Source: Channa striata
Taxonomy: Eukaryota > Chordata > Actinopteri > Anabantiformes > Channidae
Direction of reading: 5' to 3'
Assembly (NCBI GenBank): GCA_033026295.1
Contig: CM065168.1
Location: forward strand, 24,901,306-24,965,305
Length of the DNA: 64,000 nt
In this document: piece after piece, positions 34,025 to 46,345 of the stretch
Position numbering within the stretch: the stretch's first letter is position 1
Layout of the letters: each line of letters starts with the position of its first letter
The notes under the pieces: generated by a model
Databases searched by the model: none
Told to the model about the DNA's origin: nothing
Seen by the model: the letters and a program-made list of their open reading frames with translations, nothing else
Translations under genes and position numbers: made by a program

Positions 34025-34980
34025 CAGTACTGTGCAAAGGTTTCAGGCAGGTGTGAAAATATGCTGTAAACAAAAAATGCTTTTTAGAAATATAAATAAT
34101 GAGACAATAACTGAAACTGAAACAGCTGTTGCTGCATAAAACTGGGTGAGGCATAAAACTGGGTGAGGAACAGTGAAACTCTGCTACCAAGGTGAGGTTG
34201 TGAAAGACAGTTTCATGTCATGGCGAGATAAGTTATACTGCATCAACAAGGTCTCTCCCAGACAAGGATTTCAAAGCAGATTGGGGTTTCAAGATGTGCT
34301 GTTCAAGCTCTTTTGAAGAAGCACATAGAGATGGGCAGTGTTGAGGATTGTAGACGCGGTGGTCGGCCAAAGAAACTTGGAAGATGTCCACCAGTGCCAT
34401 CAGCTCAAAACTGGCAGAAACCAGTGGGATCCAGGTACACCCATCTACTGTCCCGAAAAGTCTGGCCGGAAGTGGTCTTATTGAAGAGTTGCAGCCAAAA
34501 AGCCATAGCTAAGATGTGGGAACAAGGCCAAACGACTCAAGTATGCACAAAAACATAGGAACTGGGGTGTAGAAAAATGGCAGCAGGTGCTCTGGATTGC
34601 TGGATCAAAGTTTGAAATATTTGGCTGTAGCAGAAGGCAGTTTGTTCATCGAAGGGCAGAAGATACAATAATGAGTGTCTGCAGGCAATGTGAGAAAGCC
34701 TCCATCCACAGAAGATCTGTGGTTAGTTCTCCAAGAAGTGTAGAACAACCTACCAGCTTTTTGAGTTCCTTCAAAAACTGTGTGCAAGTGGACCTAGAAG
34801 CATTACTGCTGTTTTGAAGGGAAAGGGTGGTCCCACCAAATATTGATTTGATTTAGATTTCTCTTTTGTTCATTCACTGCATTTTGTTCATTTATGAAAA
34901 CTGATAAACACTTCCATTATTTAAAACATTCTTTGTTTACAGTTTTTTTTACATCTGCCTGAAGCTTTTTCACAGTTCTG
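34025..34980 (+). mobile_element. Tc1/mariner element (inner), 956 bp, TA-flanked
   Basis: Left end CAGTACTGTGCAAAGG and right end (reverse complement) CAGAACTGTGAAAAAG. The inverted similarity continues for about 55 bases through TTCAGGCAG and CTGTAAACAAA. A TA dinucleotide sits at both sides (34,023-34,024 and 34,981-34,982). Broken plus-strand frames contain MGSVEDCRRGGRPKKL (the DNA-binding linker of Tc1 transposases) and NWGVEKWQQVLWIAGSKFEI followed by FGCSRRQFVHRR (the first catalytic region). Frameshifts and a shortened length show it is inactive. Confidence 0.8.
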
Positions 34981-35510
34981 TATATATATTTCTATAGCAG
35001 TCATATATCCTCATTCATCGATTCATGGAGTTTGTCAGTGTTTTGATCAGTTTGACTTTTTGTGCAGCAACACCCACAGCATCCCAGATACTGTTCAGAG
35101 ACGTGGACTGTTTTCTCTTACTGTTTTGAAGAAGTTCTCAATAGGGTTTAGGGGGCCACGTTAATTATTCTTTCATATTTAGCCACGCAGCGAAGTACTT
35201 TGATGCATTTTGGAATGGAAATTGATTTTAGTCCATCTTCATCCTGAGAGGTCTCTTCTTTAATAATACCAGCTCATACCAGTACCCCACCTCCACTTTG
35301 CTGGGGTCTGAGTCCAAGGGGAGCTCTGTGGCCATTACTTATCCAGCCACAGGTCCATCCATCTAGTCATTTCATCAGTCAATAAAACTTTTTTGACACT
35401 TCAATTTACAGTATGATTCTTGTTCATTTCTGGCAGTTTCAGTCTTCCTTCCTCTGACTGTTCCTCTGAGCACTGAACACCTTGTCTTCTGGGAGGGCAT
35501 TATAAGAAGA

Positions 35511-37062
35511 CATGGTTCTAATTTTTGGGCCAAACCATTCATTTTAAACCTGGTGGCCAAAAAATTTTAACCATCTCTTCTTGTAAGAACTCCACTTTGA
35601 CCTCCGTCATAAACACATAATAAATGTATCACCTTTGGGAGAGTTCCAACTTAAAAACTGACAAATTAAAACGTAAAATCAAAATTCATGGCAGAGCTAC
35701 CTAATAAAGTGGCCAATTTACAGCTGCAAATTTGATTTAACCTGACAATGTCCAAGTCATCTTCCAAACCGACTCTTATTTTTTTACAATTCATGTTTCC
35801 AATCCAATCTAGACTTCTAAGACAAAACAGAAGGCTCTACACCCCATAAGTCAACAACCAAATTCAATCCCACAACCCTCTTGATGTGACAGCGCTAACC
35901 GCTGATCTAGGATGTCACCCTGTGAAATGTTTAAAGAAAACTCAAAACTGACTTTTTTTTTAATGTTATTTACTATGTCCATTGGTTTGTGAATATCAGT
36001 GCTCTGAAAATGTGTGTAATTACAGAAAGGGTTTTGTTCTAGAACCTTGAACATGGATTATTGGGGCTATATGTAAAGTGAAAATATTTGGGTAGTGAGC
36101 TCCATAGTTTACTCAACTGCGACTATTAAGTTCTCTATTGATCACATTATGTGTTTTAACTCTTTCTTCCCCCACCCAACCTTAGGATACCAATAGGAAA
36201 TACTTGAAAGCCTGCCTTTTTTTAAGCACAGACCTTGTTGACCTGTTCCTTTCATATCCTCAAGTTAATTTGGAATTCAAATCAACTGTAAAAAAAATAG
36301 GAGGCTTCATGCATATAATTCATATATTAAACACAAGCATCACACCATTCTTCAGGAGTTGTTTTTTTTTCCTAACAGCCTGAAGCTAGAGAGGAAAATT
36401 ATTCCTCTCCAGATGTATTGCATATGGATGAATGAATGTGTGCCAGGGAGATCAGGCGCTACCAATATGCAAATGGAGAGACTAATCACTCCCAAAATAA
36501 AAATGACCAACATCAGCAGGATTCCTGCCTTCCTCGAACAACACAGCTGAACACTAGAGTTCCGCCAACCTGGTCGTTTAATGGCCAGTAGCATGTGCCT
36601 GTTTTCTAACGTCTGCTCTGTCTCAGATACATTTTGTACAGGTGCCTAAAGTTAAAGAGGTGGTTCAGGTCTTTTGAAATAGATTCTAATAATATTGTTG
36701 TCTTCAACCAAATATTTACTATGAATCTTATAATCAATAAGTCTAAACAGAAAGGCCACAGCTGGTAACAAAAGTGTAAAACTTAAGCTAGAACTAATGT
36801 GTAGCTCAGAATCAGTCCTCTCTGTTCTGCACAACCCCCCTCTCCCTGCTCTGATTTAGCTTTATTTCGCTTATTGCGCTGCATTACTCTCTGCCCAGCC
36901 CTGTGTAGTTATCAAATTACAAAATAAATCTATGGTAATAAACTGACTAATCAAGCAGAGATTGTAAAGTGTTTCAAAGGAACAAAGTGAATCTCTCAGC
37001 ACCGCTGCCAGTACTGTTCAGTTAATCTGTGTCCCAGTTGACTTCCATAAATAATTAAGATA
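35511..37062. other. Intergenic DNA with a motif-rich block near 36.4 kb
   Basis: No gene is supported. Around 36,400-36,480 E-box motifs (CAGATG, CATATG) and a perfect octamer ATGCAAAT (36,467-36,474) lie within about 70 bases, suggesting a possible enhancer. Confidence 0.4.
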
Positions 37063-37488
37063 CACCAATCAGCAATAACATTATGACCACCTACACACAG
37101 TGAGTAGGTCCCTTTTTGCCACAAACAGTTTTGACCCTTAGGAGAATTCAGCAAGACCTCTGCAGCTTGGGCCCCACAATCAGTCTTCAGCCTTGTAGCC
37201 TGATAACAACATTTAATTTTAACTTTTAGCAATTAACGTTTTTAGCAATGTGAGCTCTAGTAGCTCTTTTACTGATTGAGATTCACATCTCATGTGCATC
37301 ATTGACCCTTGGTCACCCAAGAACCTGTCGCAAATTCAATGATTCTCCTTGGACCAGCTATGGTAGGTCTGGACCACTGGTGGCCAAGAACATTCCACTT
37401 ACTGCTTGAAACATCCTTCTTCAAAGGTGCCATTGAAATTGTTATTTACTTCACTGGTCAGTGGGCCTCATGCCATGACTGACCGGCT
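37063..37488 (-). mobile_element. Deleted Tc1-like element (CACCAATCAGCAATAACATT end)
   Basis: Starts after TA with caccaatcagcaataacatt followed by atgaccacct, a terminus I recognise from a teleost Tc1-like family. It continues 'gtgagtaggtccctttttgc' and 'agcaagacctctgcag', then jumps to 'ttttagcaatgtgagctcta' and 'gtagctcttttactg' and ends near gtcagtgggcctcatgcc. The transposase, antisense here, is mostly deleted, leaving about 425 bp of an expected 1.2-1.6 kb. Confidence 0.6.
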
Positions 37489-40400
37489 GCACTGCTGCGG
37501 TATTTTCACTTTAAGCCAATTGTCAAAATAGAGTAAAACAGGGTTGTAACCGAGATCTTACAACCAAAAATGCATTTTATAGAAAAAGCTGAAAGATCTC
37601 TGTGTGGAAACTAAATACTCCTGACCAAGCCTTTACAAAAAGAATCAACAGACATCAGTGTAGTACTGACCCAGGGACAAATGGGCCGAAAACAACAGAT
37701 AATGCATTAGAATTTTCTATTTTGTATTTGCCGATTAAAGTATAACAATGATTTTAAAATGTTAATGCTAAACTGCAGGAGATTTACCTGAAAGTGCATG
37801 AACTTTAAATTACTGCTTTTAAAAAAGCACCGTCTTACTCATTTAAAACATGTCCTACGGTTGTTTAACTGTCTTGAGACCAGGACATATGAATCATGTC
37901 AGTGTGATTATGCGTCTCGAGAAATGAAAAGTTTATCTTTTCATTTCTATCTTTATTCACTATTTTTCTCCAGCTTCAGCGCATTTTCGTCCCCATCACT
38001 ATTTTTTCTTATTGTGTGTGAGTAGCTGGTGTTTCTGCCCTCAGGCGTGGCATGGAAGAAGGTGTAATCTGGGTTAATGCTGGGTTAAAGAGTGCTGCAC
38101 GCAAGCACAGTCCCAGATGTGTGTGACATCATGACATGGACACCAGCTTCAGGGGTGGTGCAGGGTTAATGGACGATTTAAGCACACACACGTATAGATG
38201 GACACACACACTCCCATCGTAACACATTGTGGATTGCGTCTTGCTACACACCTCTTTCTTTACTAAGACTTTTTTCTCAATTTTTGTCTCATGTATTCAT
38301 CAATTAAAAATCCATGTATTCAAATGCTACTGTGACTGTGAGAGAGAAAAATACAGAGTCTCGTTCCGTGACTGGGGGATGCTTTTGACCCGCAGTGGAA
38401 GGAGAACATGAATGAAATATATCGTCTTATACAGAGGGGGCGAATGGGGTAACTTAACACTCACACAATGAAATAAAACGAGCAGCATCAACACCACAGC
38501 AGAGATAATAATTCTACATTAGAATTACATCAGCCTTTTTAGAAATGAAAAGGAATTTTAGATTTCCTTTGTTTCTTAGCAAAAACACTGGAAACTTTAG
38601 ACAATTCATAATATTAAAGTTGTTTTAACTGTAATAAGTTCCAGTAAAATCATGTGTTATGATACTTTTTTGGGTTATTATTTGGTCTGGTTATAATTGT
38701 TTTTTCCAATTTCTGCCAATTTATCTGGTCAATTTATCTGATCCATGACACCTTACAGTGTCATGGATCAGATAAATTAGCAGTTGGACCCCTTTCGCAT
38801 GACTTCAAACACAGGTAAAATGTAAACTTTACCCAGGACACACCTCAGATAGGGGTTAGTACCGGGCACGAGACAGCGAACAAATCCAGACAAATGAGCA
38901 GGGCTTTTGTTTGTTAAGTTTAAATTTCAAAGTTGGTTGCTGCCATATTTGTGTTGGAACAAGAAAATGGAAGAATTTTGTTGTGTCTACCTCCCGAACA
39001 TCCAGTCATTCCCGGCCAGTCGTTTACTCGTTAGCTGTTTGCTACCTCCAGACTGTCAGAGACGAGAAACCGGAAGAAGTTTTGAGTACAAAGGAAATGT
39101 TGCTAGCGGCACACCACTATGCTTCATTTCTACGTCATACATAGGGATGTTTGTTCTTCCCTAACAATTCTACCTTAGTCTCATCTGTCAATAATACATT
39201 TGGCCAGTATCATTGAGGAGCATCAAGGTGGACTTTGGGCATGATGTATATTTTTTCCCTGGCTTTCTCCCTGGATGTCTTGATAAACCACATGTTGATT
39301 CTGATTTCACTGATTGGACTTCAGGTTTGCCAACTCCTGTATCCAGCTGATATTTAATAACATCCAAAGGCCTGCATTTCCATCACTTTTTCCAGGGTCA
39401 CAGCCTGTGCGTGTGTTTAATAAAGACATGAAAGATCATAACTGACTATTTTTTATACGCTTAGAAATATGGTGTCGTGAAGATCAGATCACATTTCATG
39501 GCCAATTTATGCAGAAAACCAGGAAATTGCAAACAGTGCCATAAATTTTCTGACGATTGCATGTAGTACACACGGACCTGCCCGTAGCACTAACTACATA
39601 CAGGGAAAGTTCACACAAGATACAAAGGAAAAGGTCCAATATTGAGAAATATATAATTTAATAAAAAAAAAACTCTGGAATACTGGTTGTGTACAGTTGT
39701 CCACTGGACATTGTAAACTGTAAATCCTGTACTGGATTTTAAGTATGTACTAATTAATGCACTCCAACTTTAAATGAGTGTCCGACACATTACTGCCTTT
39801 TAATGAATTTGTGAAAATGATGAAAAGAATGTCCTTGGTTTGACTTGCAAACTCAGCACCCTCCACACGTCATGACCCCATGGGCCAATCCAATAGTATT
39901 GCTGCTTTATTTCAGAATGTTTCCGCACACTAAACTCTACACAGCCAGTCGCTGTGGGATGAATTAACTAAAGAAGTAAATGGACAAAGACTGATTTCTA
40001 GCCCTCTTTCAATGCGATCAAATAACACAAAGTTTTGCATTTTAGAAATGGGAGTGACAGTCATTCCATTAGCTGTGGCAGTGGTATAATTAAATGCCTG
40101 GTGACAGCCATTTAACAGCGATGACCCGGGGTCTTGATAACTTAAGTGGCGGAGCAGAGGTGTGGCACCGGCTCATAGCGGTTCATGGCAGGTCGAAACA
40201 GGTATTGGTTTGATGCTAATTGGGGCGGAATTGCAGTGGGCAAATAATGCAGCACTAATTGGTGGTCAGGGACATATTTCAAGGACATCTCAAACAGAGG
40301 CATCTGCCGCACTCCTGAGCATGTGCAAACAAACACATGCACACGTGCACAGCGCTTGGACAAACAGTGGCATCTGTGCTTCTCAGTGGCTGCCTGATGC

Positions 40401-40814
40401 CCAGCAAAAAGCTACACGGTTCTTCTGAGAGCATTTCAGTCACCGCAACCTTGTCTGTTAAGATGGTAACTTCATTCCCTTCACTGTCAGAGTCCCCATT
40501 TGTATCACTCCAATCCTGAGCGCACGCCACAGATGAGTCACTGGGAGTGAAAAGAGAAAGTTCCAGACATGCAAAGGGCAAACATATCAAGCCCAGCAAC
40601 CCAGCAGGATGGAAACACACAAAAGCCTCAATCTCCTCCAAACTGCTAAGAGCAGGATTAGGCCTTCTTACCATGGAACAATGGACTCTTGTGCTGATAA
40701 CATAATGTTAATCAGTAATGCTTTTTCTGCCTGTCGTCCGGTGGTTTAGGCTTTGTGCTTGCTGTTAACTGTTTGAGAAACATAGGGAAGGTTCCCCATC
40801 GCATGATGTGATGT
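37489..40814. other. Intergenic DNA, no gene supported
   Basis: Unique sequence containing a perfect hairpin at 38,731-38,778. The block 40,080-40,300 has several homeodomain-like TAATTG/TTAATT motifs. Two overlapping frames at 38,907-39,164 show no known domain. Confidence 0.45.
38731..38778. repeat. Perfect 21-bp inverted repeat, 6-nt loop
   Basis: The arm at 38,731-38,751 (aatttatctgatccatgaca plus c) is the exact reverse complement of 38,758-38,778, with loop cttaca. A third partial copy of the arm (aatttatctgg) lies directly to the left at 38,718-38,728. It could be a young snap-back duplication, a MITE relic or a transcribed hairpin. Confidence 0.85.
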
Positions 40815-41226
40815 ACCGTATTTTCCGGACTATAAGCCGCTACTTTTTTCCGACGTTTTGAACCATGCGGCTTTTACAGAGATGCGGCTTTTCTATGAAT
40901 TTTTCTGCAGCCCTCAGATGGGCGCTGTAGATGGAAGTCAGTGCAAACAAAAAAGCGCCAGTTTTTATTCTTAGCGCATGCAACCCAAGACGCACAACAG
41001 CAAACATCAGCACTTTTACTGCCGTGTTACAGGCACCATTCAGGTTCAGGTGTATGAATAAACACTTATGGTATAAAATCTTTCTATGTAAATATCTTAT
41101 TTCTCAGCCTGGATATTGGCGGCTTATAGTCCGATGCGGTTTATATGTGACAAAATATATATTTCTTTTAAATTTAAGCGGGTGCGGCTTAAATTTAGGT
41201 GCGCTCTATAGTCCGGAAAATACGGT
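40815..41226. mobile_element. MITE with perfect CCGTATTTTCCGGACTATA ends
   Basis: The left terminus ccgtattttccggactata is matched by the exact reverse complement tatagtccggaaaatacgg at the right end, and the perfect inversion includes two flanking bases on each side (GTAC). The interior carries repeated 'gcggctt' motifs near both ends (sub-terminal repeats). It is a known type of vertebrate/teleost DNA element. The ~410-bp body has no transposase. The perfect ends suggest a fairly young insertion. TA is the likely target duplication. Confidence 0.75.
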
Positions 41227-41439
41227 ACTAATCTACAGTAGAATCAGAGGCCTCCGAGTGTCTGTCAGTTCTGTGATTCACTGAACAGCACAGGACTATA
41301 AGGCTTTCACTGTCTTTATTTAGTCATTAGTGTGTCCGAGTAGAGTTTGCTCATGAAGCGGCTTTTCCACTCTGATGTAATTGTACATGTATGTACATGT
41401 GATCATTGTAGATTGTTTATTAGCATTATGAGGCCAAAA

Positions 41440-42200
41440 CTGTCGCGATCTCTGCACTGATCTATGTTGCCCTGGTAACGGTCTCTCTACCTTGCTCCTT
41501 ACTCTTTTCTTTAGCCAAGATTTGTTTCACCTGTGCCACTCCCATATAAGCTCGACCTTCCCACTCTCTTGTGTCAGATTGTCCTTCATGTTTTGCTCTG
41601 TGTGGTGCCTCGTCTCCAGTTGTTTTTGTCCCAAGGTTTTTTCCCTTGTCTGAGTTGTTTTTCCATGGATTATCTCCCCCTGGAATCCTGCTCTTCTCCT
41701 CTGCTCTGCTTGCCATCGTGTCCGTCCTGCAACTTCTAAACCGTGAGTCTTCATTCCAAGATTTCCCTCTGGATCCATCAGTATCCTGGCCGTAACTTTG
41801 GATTTTTCTTGCTGGACTGTATGTATTGTTTCAGTTGAAGCTCCTGACGTGTAGTATTTAGATTGTTTTTGTTACTTTGTGCCTCTTTTTCCCTGATGTT
41901 GTCAGCCGCTTTTAGTTCCTCTGGATTTCTCCACGTGTCCTCCTCGTCTACACAGAACCCTTCCTGTATCCATCAACTTCCATTCACCATTGTAAGACTT
42001 TATTTACTCAAAAGATTTTCCTCTGTTGTTTTTCATTCACTTACCTGTCTCTCTTTCCCTCAGACCCCGCAAGTACATCTCCTAGTGTCTCTCCTGGCCA
42101 AAGTCTACTGTATCATTTCAATAACAATCATTTTTATTATTACAATAAATCATTTACTTGCGCTTTAAGTATTGTATTTCTGGGTCCACTAAAATACACA
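41440..42200 (+). repeat. Probable interspersed repeat, class unclear
   Basis: A T/C-rich 750-bp block ending 'aataaatcatttacttgcgc...tctgggtccac', an ending I associate with a common teleost non-coding repeat whose last bases read CTGCACTTGGGTCC. No protein domains on either strand despite several open frames. Edges are approximate. Confidence 0.35.
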
Positions 42201-45200
42201 TTCACACATGTTGATGAATCTGTAAACCTTTAACACACTAGTATATCTATTATTTCATTAAGCATGCTACGTTTTTAGTGGCGTGTACTTAGGCAGGCAC
42301 TAGCTAAGACTTTAAAGGAATGGACAGTTCACCCTTACTGTGTTTCTGCTACTCAAAAGACTTTGCCCTGGAAAAAAGCAGACATCCTGGAAAGAGAGGC
42401 CAGAACAATGAAGACTATAGACCCCAATATTAAATTGAACATTTTTGTAAACCATAATTTTTGGAAATGCCGTCATCCTCAAGATCTTTTTTCCAACACA
42501 CAGAGCAATTTTTCTCTCCTGACTGTCCATCGACCGAGCCAGACTGAACTAGACCAAGACCAACCAGGTCCAAACCAGTAAGTGGGACTAGATCACAGTC
42601 AACTCTGTGATAATTCATCTTGCATCTGCTTTGGAGCATCGTGGAGGCCTGAATCCTGGCTTTTCACATTCCTACCAAAAAGGTACAAAAAGAAGCAACT
42701 TGTCTTTCCAGAGTGAGCACTAAGTAGACCTCACAAAGCTACAGATTATTTGGCATGTGTCATTTAACACACAAAATCTGTATGTATGCTTGCTGTGTTT
42801 TTAGTTATTTGGGTTGGGCCTTTTCGATTGAAGGTGGACTGTGTTATGCTAGATATTCCAACATTTATAAATCAGTGTACTCACAGGAACAATAAAGATG
42901 TGATTTGTCACATCCCATCACAAGTTACAGATCTGCAAAGCAAGTTTAATTAAATGTTTAATTAAATAAATGTCCCTAAAGGTTATGCTGGGAAATGGGA
43001 CAGTTGTTGTATCCTGTCATAAGACTCATTTCACACAAAGATGCCACAGATCTGCCAGCTGACATTCAGAACTGCAGATGTGCAGCATTTAGAGATTCTT
43101 AGTCATACAGGTCGCGGTTCTCCCAATGGTGCTACTGGGTAACACTTGGAATTGTTTAAGGTTCTTGGGGATTTATCACCTTTTTCTGAAAGACTTTATA
43201 AGTTCTACCTGACTGGTTGGGAGTTCTAGGTATTTACCCTGAGGGTTGTTGAAATGAAACATGTGGGTTTTATTCTATACACTTCTCCATCCAGGATCTC
43301 ACCCTAAATCTGTGCTTCGTTCGCCCTTTCTCTTTTGTTCTTCTCAGCAGAAGTTGCTTCATTTATAAAAACACTGGTCACTGCCACATTTGTTTTGGCA
43401 GTGAACGCACAAGAATTTCCAATCTTGTAAAACTTACTTCACTGCAGTTTACTGTCCAGCAACTCATACTACAAGCAAAGGTGTTTAGCGAGTACTAAGC
43501 GATACAGTACAGTATACACTATCCCTACTCATGGCAGTGGTTAACAAACATCAGTTAGGCCGTCAGGTGGGAAGGAGTTAAAAGGGGTTGTTTGGGGGGT
43601 TGAATCATCTCTTTTACCATTCTACTACCATTCTTAAAAGCCACAGGTTGTGATGTGTACTTTTACAAATCTGACTTTACATAAAAACCCAAATATACTC
43701 ACAAGTCTGTTGTCTCTCTTTAATAAACAACATTTTCACTTATATTCTGGCAGCATAACAAATCACAAAATAAACTTAGTGTTGCCTCTCTGTAATAGAC
43801 TGTGCAAAATATACACTTACCTCTACAATAACAGCACATCATCCTTCAGCATGTCAGCAATATATAGTAATAGGCACTGTAGAATGTGGGAAAAATATAT
43901 TGAGGAAATTAGGATCTGCCTTTAGAACTTGATTTACACTCTAGTGCAAGTCATCCAAGATACACTTGAATATGAACTGTAGTGTGACTCGACTTTATGC
44001 ATTTTATGTGTAAAGTATGCAGTCAACATACAGTATTGGTCCACAGAGGACAGCGGTCTGACGGTCGAACTTGTACTATGCGTGGCAGAGGCAGGTCAGA
44101 AAGGTCTTGCAGTGCTGCGTGTCTGAAGGGGACCATTGCATGACTGATTTTCCAGTCTGAAAAAGTGTTCGCCAACTGGTCAACTTACTCCAGTCTCTTC
44201 TCTGACTGCACGCCTCACTGGGCTAACACTGTCTGGAGCGCCTCCTGCATGTGTGTGCTTGGGTGAGTCAGTTTGTGTGTGTTACAGAGAGAGAGAGTAA
44301 GACAGAGAGAAAGACAGCCAGCCCCTGGGAAGTAGGATGGTGTGATAACACTCAGAAATGATAGTTTAGCCCAGGAGAGCACTTGACACGCAATATCTCC
44401 TTCCTCAGATCGACACACTCGCACACAAACACACACACATACACACAGCTGTCACAATGAAGGGTAAACAAGCAGTGCCAAGGGCTTTGAGAGCAGGTAG
44501 GGAAAGGAGACTTGGCCTCATCTGTATGTGCGTGTGCCAGTGTCGGCACGGCGGTGGGAGTGGCGTCTGAGTGTATGTCTGTGTGAAACATAAGTAAAGT
44601 GGACCAAATTGAGTATATTGCCACTCAAACAATAGACAGTGTGAGACCAGAGAGGAAAACGTACACAGTCGATGTGGAAACACAGCATCTAGCTCTCATC
44701 TCAGCTCCTGTCTGAGTTTTCCCAATTCCCCTCCCACCATTCACCAGCAGACAGTGAGATGGAACACAGAAACGGCAGGCATATAGGCACTTCAGACGGT
44801 ATGGCACATTGTATAGGGCTCAGCATGCAATAAACTTGGGCCTTTCATTCCACTATGTTCTGAGTTACCATGTAGCCTGGTCCCCTGAACTATTGTGAAA
44901 TTAGCAGGTGGTTTAAAAATGCAAATCGATGCTCTGTGCACAGAAAGGTATTTTCCCACACTGAAAACGGCACATGAACGGGCATCATATTTACTTTATG
45001 GTGTCACTGGGAGATTCGTTTGTTCAGTTTGAACAAAAATGATTCCTAATCACTGAATCTAAGAAATATATAGTGCCATAGAAAATATAGTATATGGCCA
45101 TTTTCTGAATAGATACTAAAATAACCCTTCTGCACACTTCATTCAAAGAACCAGTGATTAGTTTGAAAAGTTTGTCCGGGGAATACCATCTAATGCAATT

Positions 45201-46234
45201 CTTTATTCTCATGACTGTTGAAAAATAGAGCGCAAAATCTTTGTGACTCTGGCAATTAGTCATAGTATTAGTAGTAGTATGTATGTATGTATGTTTTTTA
45301 ATGTTTTATTTATGATTGCATCAGTTTGTTTGGGCTGTAACTTTCCCATTAGAAAATTGTGCTGCAGCTGCTCTGTGCCAGCGACTTGTTTCTGGATGAT
45401 CTGCTATTACTAAGAGCTTATTTGAGTCACTGCTGAGGAAGTCCACCTTAAAGACTTGAAACTCAGCTTTCTAAAAATACTTGGGTGTTAGAAAGTAAAT
45501 AAACCCATTTACTCAAGTACTGTCCTTCAATAGGAATTCATTGTATTTATGCTTGATTAAAATATTCCTACTGCAATTCAACAACAAAAATAAACTTACT
45601 GGCCCTTGACATATATATTTGTATATTAACAGAATAATTAGCGGAAAAAATGTAATGCATTATTAAAGATTGAACAGCAGTCTCCAGCCATAAAACACAT
45701 TTAAGACCTCAGTTGTTGCAAAGAAATCTTTTCTTCTCAGACAAATTAAATCATTGTCAATAATTACCTAATATCTAATTAAAAGGCAAAGATTAGACAT
45801 TTTTAATTAATGCTAATTTTCATCTGAGTTATATTACATTCATAATTTTATTATAAAAAGCACAGTAGGTTTTATACTTCCTGTGCTTGACAGCACAATG
45901 GGAGGATGCAGCACAAAGAGTTAGCAGCAGAGGCCCTCTAGTGGAGGTTGCCTGTAGGGGTGTTGCTGGTAAATCAACTTGTGAAAAGCAACACCAACCA
46001 TCTAACGATTCTATAGAATTTTATGTACTGAAAGAAATCGTTTGATCTAAAAATAAACGTGTCATACCCTCCTTGTTTTAGACAGATTACTGAAACCAGT
46101 TTAAGGCAAGCTGCAAGTCCGTGAGATTTGATCATTAAGACAATCGACAACCCAGTGCCACATAAAGCTACATGTTCTGCTTTAAATGTCAGTGAAAATA
46201 AGTTATTAACACAGCAGCAGGTGCTGCACTACTT
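42201..46234. other. Intergenic DNA, no gene supported
   Basis: Unique sequence. A GTAT tetranucleotide tract near 45,278-45,292 and a degenerate 'tttactcaagtac' repeat at 45,505-45,560 are the only repeats noted. Confidence 0.5.
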
Positions 46235-46345
46235 ACTGCTAGGTAGTGCAGTCGTCCACCAATCACAGTTGTTGGTTTAATCCCCAGCTCCCGCAGTCCC
46301 AGTCACCCAAACTGTTAAATGGCAAGGCAGCAAATGTTATGAGCT
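46235..46345 (+). mobile_element. tRNA-derived SINE fragment
   Basis: 'gcagtcgtccaccaatcaca' followed by the B-box-like GTTGGTTTAATCCCC at 46,271-46,285. It is the head of the same SINE family as 20,138-20,392 and is truncated at the 3' side. Confidence 0.5.

Larger units (their letters stand above)
33684..35510 (-). mobile_element. Old Tc1/mariner element (outer), split by a younger one
   Basis: The left end has gtgcacagttattaggcaag and ttgtatttttga, with a second related block tgtgcacaattattgggcaac, typical of a teleost Tc1/mariner family with TTATTAGGCAA ends. The transposase is antisense. After the interruption it resumes at 34,990 with 'tttgtcagtgttttgatcag', 'acccacagcatcccagatac', 'gttctcaatagggtttag', 'taccccacctccactttgct' and 'atttcatcagtcaataaaac'. 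On the minus strand 35,375-35,560 still reads CSVLRGTVRGRKTE-like transposase. The right terminal repeat was not found, and many stops show it is dead. Confidence 0.7.

Noticed and set aside
33756..34190. 144-codon minus-strand frame with many Tyr/Ile and Thr/His pairs
   Set aside because: It translates the GT/AT microsatellite and parts of two transposons.
38907..39164. Two overlapping frames with several cysteines suggesting a THAP-like or zinc-finger domain
   Set aside because: The spacing of Cys and His does not fit any zinc-binding pattern I can name.
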